Origin: Helicobacter suis HS1
Lineage (GTDB): Bacteria > Campylobacterota > Campylobacteria > Campylobacterales > Helicobacteraceae
Length of the DNA: 64,000 nucleotides
Direction: 5' to 3'
NCBI RefSeq assembly: GCF_026000295.1
Contig: NZ_AP026769.1
Location: 1,178,001 to 1,242,000 of the forward strand
Shown: piece by piece, positions 58,939 through 64,000 of the stretch
How the letters are laid out: each line of letters starts with the position of its first letter
Numbering within the stretch: position 1 is the stretch's first letter
Translations under genes and position numbers: made by a program
Notes under the pieces: model-generated
What the model was told of the DNA's origin: nothing
What the model saw: only the letters and a program-made list of their open reading frames with translations
Databases searched by the model: none

Positions 58939-59447
58939 TTAGCCTTTCTTGTATCTAACCACTGGGATTTAAGGTCTAAAGCGTTTTGTAGTGAATCTTC
59001 TAATTTATTGAGTATGCTTAACAGGGGAGAAAAATTAATCCCAGTTTGGGTTGCGTTTTTAATTTCCTTTCGCAATGCATTTGTCAAACTCAGCGCTTTA
59101 TCTAAATCAATGGGGGGTTCGATGGCATGTTTAAAAATCGCCCCTAAATTCTTTGGCTTGTCTGGTGTATCTTGATTAGGAGAGAGTACAGATTTTAGAT
59201 CCTGCGATTCTTGGTGGAGCTTATCTAATTGCTTGACTTGTTGGTAACTTTTCCCTGTATTGATGGCATCCTCAAGCATTTTATTACTCTTGGTAACTAA
59301 CTGGGCTGCTAACCCTGCGCTCTTGATTTGTTCATCTACGAGTGCCTGAATATCAATGGCTATCAGTGGCGACAAACAAAGCGAAAAAAGCAAGAAAAAA
59401 GGAGCTAAAACATAGGGGTATAATTTAAAATCCATGTATCCAAGCAT
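58935..59447 (-). CDS. Secreted hypothetical protein
   Basis: 170 residues; signal peptide (YVLAPFFLLFSLCLSPLIA) and an all-helical hydrophilic body (VTKSNKMLEDAINTGKS). Converges on napD with a 4-base overlap. No family is recognised; its start lies about 25 bases from the tmRNA 3' end. Confidence 0.5.
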   Translation of the reverse strand: MLGYMDFKLYPYVLAPFFLLFSLCLSPLIAIDIQALVDEQIKSAGLAAQLVTKSNKMLEDAINTGKSYQQVKQLDKLHQESQDLKSVLSPNQDTPDKPKNLGAIFKHAIEPPIDLDKALSLTNALRKEIKNATQTGINFSPLLSILNKLEDSLQNALDLKSQWLDTRKAN

Positions 59448-59472
59448 GCTAGTAGTCTACTACTTAGATTAA

Positions 59473-59832
59473 TGGTGGAGCCGTGGGGAATCGAACCCCA
59501 GTCCAAAAATCACATCCTTTCGCGGGCTTCTACATGCTTAGAGAAATTGGTGAGATTCTGGTGCTTGCGATCCAATCTCTCTAAAAATCTTAGCAAGACC
59601 ATAGCCCTTTTCTTACTTTAAAAGCGGGCGCTTTTTAAAGGGCCGTATCCATGCCCTTTGTAAATCGTTTTTAGAATAAATTTGAATCGTAAGTTTCCGG
59701 TGGGCTACGCTGCGATCGCGTAGTTGGGAGCGTAATTAGGATTGTTTACGGTTATTGTTTGTGTCGTTTTACAAGAGACACTTGGCATGCCACCCACGCG
59801 ACGCAACTCCTGTCGAAATCCTGTTCAGCCCC
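59473..59832 (-). ncRNA. ssrA: tmRNA (ssrA), with a foreign patch inside
   Basis: The 3' end (59473-) gives the Ala acceptor and TTCGATTCCCC of the T arm with encoded CCA. The 5' end GGGGCTGAACAGGATTTCGAC (59832) pairs with it. The tag frame lies at 59705-59749 and reads VNNPNYAPNYAIAA then stop. tmRNA rescues stalled ribosomes. 59641-59690 is a 50-base copy of the chemoreceptor gene at 61574-61624 and replaces part of the pseudoknot region. Such an insertion in an essential RNA points to an assembly error. Confidence 0.92.
59641..59690 (-). repeat. Chemoreceptor-gene patch inside tmRNA (copy of 61574-61624)
   Basis: Same sequence except one A fewer in a run (offset 1933). It falls between the tag frame and the 3' domain. 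Confidence 0.95.
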
Positions 59833-59854
59833 ATATCCAAAAAGATACCGCCTA

Positions 59855-59949
59855 GATCGTCTGCTAAATGGCTACAGGCCTTCTGTATATTGGTGTTTAA
59901 AGCCTGCGCCATTTGCCCAAACTCATCTTTAGAGCGCAAGATCATCGTC
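59855..59949 (-). repeat. Chemoreceptor-gene patch upstream of tmRNA (copy of 61789-61883)
   Basis: 95 bases, one substitution seen (ATATTGG against ACATTGG), offset 1934. It occupies the place of the tmRNA promoter, so no promoter can be read. Confidence 0.95.
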
Positions 59950-60015
59950 GTCTAAGCTTTTAGGCTTTGTTATTAGATTAAACGCCTACACTGGTTAAGT
60001 CCCCTAAAGAACAAA

Positions 60016-60804
60016 CTATTTTCTAATCTGATCAATGACTTTTCTATATTGCTTTAAGTTGGTGTTGATTACCCAAGAGATTAGTTTTTTGATCACAACT
60101 CCATACACCTTGTTAAGAATTGTATGAATCGCATCATCGCGGTTTTTATCCATTTGGTTGCGATCAACTAAACTAACTGCGCCAAGACTAATTGAATTTG
60201 CACCAGCAAAACTATCCGAACTTGTTATTTGTTGCAAGTAAGAATAAGTGATGGCATGCTCTGCACCTACATTAATGGCAAAGTTATGGGTGGTGCGCCC
60301 TGTTTTTGGTTCAAAGAATTGAAACAAAACAGCCCCAGCACTTTGATCGACTGTCGTTTTCATGTTAGTATCTTCTGGGTTGTCTATATTAATATCTGCA
60401 TCTTCAAGTATACCCACCCATCCTTTGATTTTCAAAACAGAATATATTTTAATTTTTTGCTCGGGTGTTAAGTTTTGTACAGATGTGAGGTGTATGATGT
60501 TATAACCCTTTTTTTCAAGTACCTCTTGAACTTGCTTGACTAGGGCGCTTTGGAATTGCTTAATATAGGGTTCAACATTTTCATCTGCTTGGATATGTGG
60601 ATCTAAAATAGCAATGGTGTGGTTATTTAGATCTTCTTGTCTAATATCAATGGGGTAGTTAAAATCTAAAGAGGTGGCATTTTTCTTAGGCCTTAGCTTT
60701 TTAGCTTGCTTGTTTGTAGGTTTTGTTCCAGTATTGATAGCACAGCCTGAGAGTACAAGAGATATTGCCAATGTTATTAAAATTCCCTTTGTTATTTTTT
60801 GCAT
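60016..60804 (-). CDS. HpaA-family (neuraminyllactose-binding haemagglutinin) lipoprotein
   Basis: 262 residues. Lipoprotein signal with lipobox LVLSGCA (Cys 21). The body has the HpaA family pattern: an N-terminal Lys-rich linker, LDFNYPIDIR, and a C-terminal helix. HpaA is a surface lipoprotein and adhesin-like antigen of Helicobacter; sialic-acid binding is historical and not certain. The gene stands alone. Confidence 0.8.
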   Translation of the reverse strand: MQKITKGILITLAISLVLSGCAINTGTKPTNKQAKKLRPKKNATSLDFNYPIDIRQEDLNNHTIAILDPHIQADENVEPYIKQFQSALVKQVQEVLEKKGYNIIHLTSVQNLTPEQKIKIYSVLKIKGWVGILEDADINIDNPEDTNMKTTVDQSAGAVLFQFFEPKTGRTTHNFAINVGAEHAITYSYLQQITSSDSFAGANSISLGAVSLVDRNQMDKNRDDAIHTILNKVYGVVIKKLISWVINTNLKQYRKVIDQIRK

Positions 60805-60916
60805 GAGACTCCTTGCTAAAAAGTTGTTATTTTTAGGATTTTCTTTGTTAATTTTAGCAAAAATAACCCTTAACTCTGCTTAGTGTGCCCCATTTAGCCA
60901 TTATTTTCTCTAGCGT

Positions 60917-62668
60917 TTAAAATTTCTTACTATTAGCTTCATCTAGGATTTTTTGTGCAATGGCGGCCACATTTTGGCTAATGTCTAGGGAAGTACTGGC
61001 AATTTCTGCATTATGTATCGTGGTTTCTTTAAGCGTTTCCATTGCCTCGTTGATTTTACTAATGCTAGTGGTTTGCTCCTCTATAGCATTGGCTGCATCG
61101 TTAATACATTGTGTGAGAGATTGCGTACTCACCTCAATTTCTCTTAAAGATTTTTGTGTGCGCTCAGCTAACTTTCTCACCTCATCAGCCACCACCGCAA
61201 ACCCTCTGCCATGTTCACCCGCTCTAGCTGCTTCAATAGCGGCATTTAAAGCTAATAAACCAATTTGATCGGCAATTTCATTAATAATAAGCACCATGTT
61301 TTTAATGCCATCAGATTGTTCGATCACTTCATGGCTTTTAGCATTCACCCCCTGCATAGAGGCGCTAATTTGCTCAAGCATGCTAGTAGTCTGCTCTAAA
61401 GACTGCGCTTGTTGTTTGGAGGCATCTTGTAAGTTAGAGGCAGTTTGATTAAGGGTTTTTGTCTCTTCATTAAGGGTATGGGCAAAATCTAAAGAATGCT
61501 TTAGCGAGTCTACGATGCTTTGTTGCAGGGTGTTAAGATCGTTAACGAGTTGCAAAAAGCTACCCTGCAAAGTGGCCGTATCCATGCCCTTTGTAAAATC
61601 GTTTTTAGAATAAATTTGAATCGTGCTACAAATTTGGCGAAAAGTGCGATCCAAAAAGGCAAAAAAATCATTAAGATTACTCCCTAAATGCTGGAGTTGT
61701 GGGTTAGAGGCATTTGTTTTAATGTTTTTACTCAAATCTCCTGCCCGTACACTGCCTAAAATATGTAGCGCCTCCTCTGAAAAGTTTTGATCGTCTGCTA
61801 AATGGCTACAGGCCTTCTGTACATTGGTGTTTAAAGCCTGCGCCATTTGCCCAAACTCATCTTTAGAGCGCAAGATCATCGTCTGTGGGGCTTGCTTACT
61901 CTCATAATTAATAAAGCTAAAAAACTGGTTAAGTCCCCCATTAAGGGTTTTAATATTGCCTGTAATCTTGCGGTAGAAAAAGTAATACAAAGGTACGACT
62001 ACAATTAGCAAGATTAAAGCCACAATGCAGGCATAAATATAAAAGGAGTGCCTGACATCTCTTTCAATCTCAGAGGTGATCATGTAGGTGCGCTTAGCCA
62101 CATTATCCATATAAACCCCCGCTCCAACCCACCAATCATCTGTACCGGCAATCTTTTGGGCATAAGAAATTTTAGGCGTATCTTGAGACCCGCCTCCTGG
62201 CAAGGGCTTAGGTGCGATGTAGTCTACAAAACCCCCGCCCTGCATTGCCTTAGTATAGAGGTCTTTAAAATAGTGCACCCCGTTAATATCCTTGAGATTT
62301 TCCTCATCTACCCCAATGCGGTACTCCGGGTTGCCTGTATACATCAAAGTGGTTTTCTTAAAAACAAAATAATAACCCGATTTATCCCTTTCAAAGCGAA
62401 AGCCTTTAAGCCTATCTATAACGATCTGTTGTCTTGCTATATCTGTAGGGGCATTTTTAATGGCATTAGAGAGGCTATAGGCCAAAGTGTCAATAGAGAG
62501 TTGGAGTTTTTCGCCTAAAAGCTGTTTAAAATCCTTACTGACAAAAGTATTAACGCGATCCACAGACTCATAACTGCTCTTAGCAAATAAAAGCAAAGTT
62601 GCCACCACCACTAAAATCGTAAAAAACCACAAAGCTACGATTTGTTTACCTAAAGAAAATAAATGCAT
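60917..62668 (-). CDS. Methyl-accepting chemotaxis protein with a single-Cache sensor
   Basis: 583 residues. Membrane helix ([20 protein letters not shown]), periplasmic sCache_2 domain (residues 40-200: [28 protein letters not shown]), second helix ([21 protein letters not shown]), HAMP-like linker and the signalling hairpin ([23 protein letters not shown]). The last part is rich in Gln and Thr methylation sites. sCache receptors often bind small carboxylates such as acetate or pyruvate (family knowledge). Intact here; source of the patches in and near tmRNA. Confidence 0.9.
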   Translation of the reverse strand: MHLFSLGKQIVALWFFTILVVVATLLLFAKSSYESVDRVNTFVSKDFKQLLGEKLQLSIDTLAYSLSNAIKNAPTDIARQQIVIDRLKGFRFERDKSGYYFVFKKTTLMYTGNPEYRIGVDEENLKDINGVHYFKDLYTKAMQGGGFVDYIAPKPLPGGGSQDTPKISYAQKIAGTDDWWVGAGVYMDNVAKRTYMITSEIERDVRHSFYIYACIVALILLIVVVPLYYFFYRKITGNIKTLNGGLNQFFSFINYESKQAPQTMILRSKDEFGQMAQALNTNVQKACSHLADDQNFSEEALHILGSVRAGDLSKNIKTNASNPQLQHLGSNLNDFFAFLDRTFRQICSTIQIYSKNDFTKGMDTATLQGSFLQLVNDLNTLQQSIVDSLKHSLDFAHTLNEETKTLNQTASNLQDASKQQAQSLEQTTSMLEQISASMQGVNAKSHEVIEQSDGIKNMVLIINEIADQIGLLALNAAIEAARAGEHGRGFAVVADEVRKLAERTQKSLREIEVSTQSLTQCINDAANAIEEQTTSISKINEAMETLKETTIHNAEIASTSLDISQNVAAIAQKILDEANSKKF

Positions 62669-62777
62669 AAACTGCTCCTATTAATTTGCTCACTCACCCT
62701 AAAAGCTTAAAGGCTAAAAGGCATTTAATTTTCAGGCGGGTTCTCTTGCTCTTGTATGTCTGTGCGTGTTTTTCCTC

Positions 62778-63017
62778 TCATTTATTCCCTCTTTTAAAGA
62801 TGCGTTTAAGTCGCCACCACCAAGCCCTCTTTTGGTTTAATAAAAGCCTCTCAGCCTTTTTTTGCGCGGCTATTTCTCTTTTTATTTCTGCTACTGGCCT
62901 ATCAAAGATAATTTCTATATAATCCTCACAATCATCTTTTGTTTCAATGCGAATTACATTATCAGGGATAGCCTCTTTGTTTGTCTCTGGATTTTCTACT
63001 TTCTTTTCTCTTGCCAT
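62778..63017 (-). CDS. Small conserved-looking Helicobacter protein
   Basis: 79 residues, acidic N-terminus (ENPETNKEAIPDN) and basic, Trp-rich C-terminus (KRAWWWRLKRIFKRGNK). No membrane helix; the WWW-R amphipathic end could bind the membrane. It lies between clpB, which ends 9 bases downstream on the same strand, and the chemoreceptor. No family is recognised. Confidence 0.5.
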   Translation of the reverse strand: MAREKKVENPETNKEAIPDNVIRIETKDDCEDYIEIIFDRPVAEIKREIAAQKKAERLLLNQKRAWWWRLKRIFKRGNK

Positions 63018-63026
63018 AAGCGCTCC

Positions 63027-64000
63027 TTAGAATTTCTTAATCACAATGCCCCCATTCTCTACATCAAAAAGTAGATTGGAGGTATCTGTATGCGTTTCTA
63101 AAAGCAAAGTCGCTAGTCTATCCTCTATTTCCTCATACAAAGCCCGTTTAAGCGGACGCGCGCCATAAATAGGATCAAACCCGCTTTTGGCGATGTATTC
63201 TTTAGCCGCTTGGCTAATCTCAATTACAATATCTCTTTCCTTGAGTTTTTCTTGGATTTGCATGAAGAGTAAATCTACAATCTGTACAATGCTCTCCATT
63301 TCTAAAGGATTAAAGATCACCACATCATCTAGGCGGTTTAAAAACTCGGGTTTAAAATAATTTTTAAGGGTATCTTGTACCGCTTTTCTCTTAGCCTCTG
63401 CATCGCTTAATTGGATAATAGCCTCGCTGGCGATATTGCTTGTTAAAATAATAATGGTGTTTTTAAAATCCACCACCACCCCTTTATTATCCGTCAAACG
63501 CCCCTCATCTAAAATTTGTAAAAGCATATTAAAAACATCTGGATGTGCCTTTTCAATCTCATCAAAGAGTACCACACTATAGGGCATGCGCCTAACTGCC
63601 TCTGTTAATTGCCCCCCTTCCTCATAGCCCACATACCCCGGAGGCGCGCCCACTAACCGACTGGCCGCATGTTTTTCCATATACTCGCTCATATCTAGGC
63701 GGATCAAATTCTTTTGGCTATCAAAAAGAAAGCGGGCTAAACTTTTAGCACTTTCAGTTTTGCCCACCCCTGTAGGCCCTAAGAATAAAAAGCTTCCAAT
63801 GGGTTTATTTGGATCGCTTAAACCGGCCTTATTGCGCTTAATGGCCTTAGAAATGGCGCTAATAGCTGTTTTTTGCCCGATTACATGTTTTTCTAGCTCT
63901 TCTTCCATGTGTAAAATCTTATCTTTTTCCTCTTGTAGCATTTTTTGTACCGGGATTTGTGTCCACTGGCTCACAATGCGCGCAATCCCCTCTTTACTCA
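63027..64000 (-). CDS. clpB: ClpB disaggregase, C-terminal part (5' end outside window)
   Basis: The frame is open to the window edge. The second AAA+ domain is present: Walker [20 protein letters not shown], pore loop [18 protein letters not shown], Walker [16 protein letters not shown] and sensor 1 TSNIASE, then the C-terminal D2 small domain. ClpB works with DnaK to pull apart protein aggregates. The visible 324 residues are the end of a protein of about 860. Confidence 0.95.
   Translation of the reverse strand, partial: SKEGIARIVSQWTQIPVQKMLQEEKDKILHMEEELEKHVIGQKTAISAISKAIKRNKAGLSDPNKPIGSFLFLGPTGVGKTESAKSLARFLFDSQKNLIRLDMSEYMEKHAASRLVGAPPGYVGYEEGGQLTEAVRRMPYSVVLFDEIEKAHPDVFNMLLQILDEGRLTDNKGVVVDFKNTIIILTSNIASEAIIQLSDAEAKRKAVQDTLKNYFKPEFLNRLDDVVIFNPLEMESIVQIVDLLFMQIQEKLKERDIVIEISQAAKEYIAKSGFDPIYGARPLKRALYEEIEDRLATLLLETHTDTSNLLFDVENGGIVIKKF

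Overview
The window comes from a gastric-type Helicobacter, probably a non-pylori species. It has a stand-alone 16S rRNA gene, a HpaA-family lipoprotein, Helicobacter outer-membrane proteins, a tmRNA with a VNN...A tag, and a conjugative element of the H. pylori tfs/TnPZ type, together with a periplasmic nitrate reductase that H. pylori lacks. Species assignment is inference from gene content and a reading of the 16S, not from a search.

Layout. 1-3.7 kb: end of a type I restriction S subunit, a frameshifted CitMHS citrate transporter and a PAS chemoreceptor split by a stop. 3.7-8.1 kb: napAGH (minus strand). 8.5-10 kb: 16S rRNA. 10-12.1 kb: decayed genes (DUF262, a dienelactone-hydrolase-like gene). 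About 12.1-49 kb: an integrative conjugative element (ICE). Its plus-strand left part carries an inverted-repeat region that may be oriT, the HxDxxHxH relaxase and pieces of a Xer-type recombinase. Its minus-strand part carries virB2-B3-B4-B7-B8-B9-B10, a collagen-like secreted protein, an OMP-like protein, virB11, a small RHH-like protein, virD4 and topA. It also carries accessory genes: an ArdC-like protein, a DUF3991/TOPRIM protein, a large coiled-coil protein, two AbiEii-type nucleotidyltransferase loci, an Abi_2-like fragment and a parA/RHH pair. An IS605-family element sits in virB7, and a short derivative of such an element sits in virD4. 49.6-64 kb: two paralogous secreted proteins, ybeY, tilS, a purine permease, a probable structured ncRNA, an OMP, lpxK, nadE, tRNA-Phe, xthA, napF, napD, tmRNA, hpaA, a sCache chemoreceptor and clpB.

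Main caution. From 12 kb to 62 kb, patches of about 50-450 bp are exact copies of sequence about 2 kb away. The offset falls smoothly from 2009 to 1933 bp along the window, and patches also occur inside tilS and tmRNA. This looks like an assembly, gap-filling or coordinate-merging artefact, not biology. Nearly every ICE gene that appears truncated or chimeric is cut at a patch edge. I therefore describe reconstructed genes where both halves are visible. Scattered one-base frameshifts, often in homopolymers, add to the damage.

Biology worth keeping. At least six non-structural ICE proteins, including the relaxase, end in a short basic tail of the form K-(G/S)-R-x-R. This resembles arginine-rich C-terminal signals of type IV secretion substrates and suggests a set of co-transferred proteins (ArdC-like, TOPRIM, nucleotidyltransferase and others).
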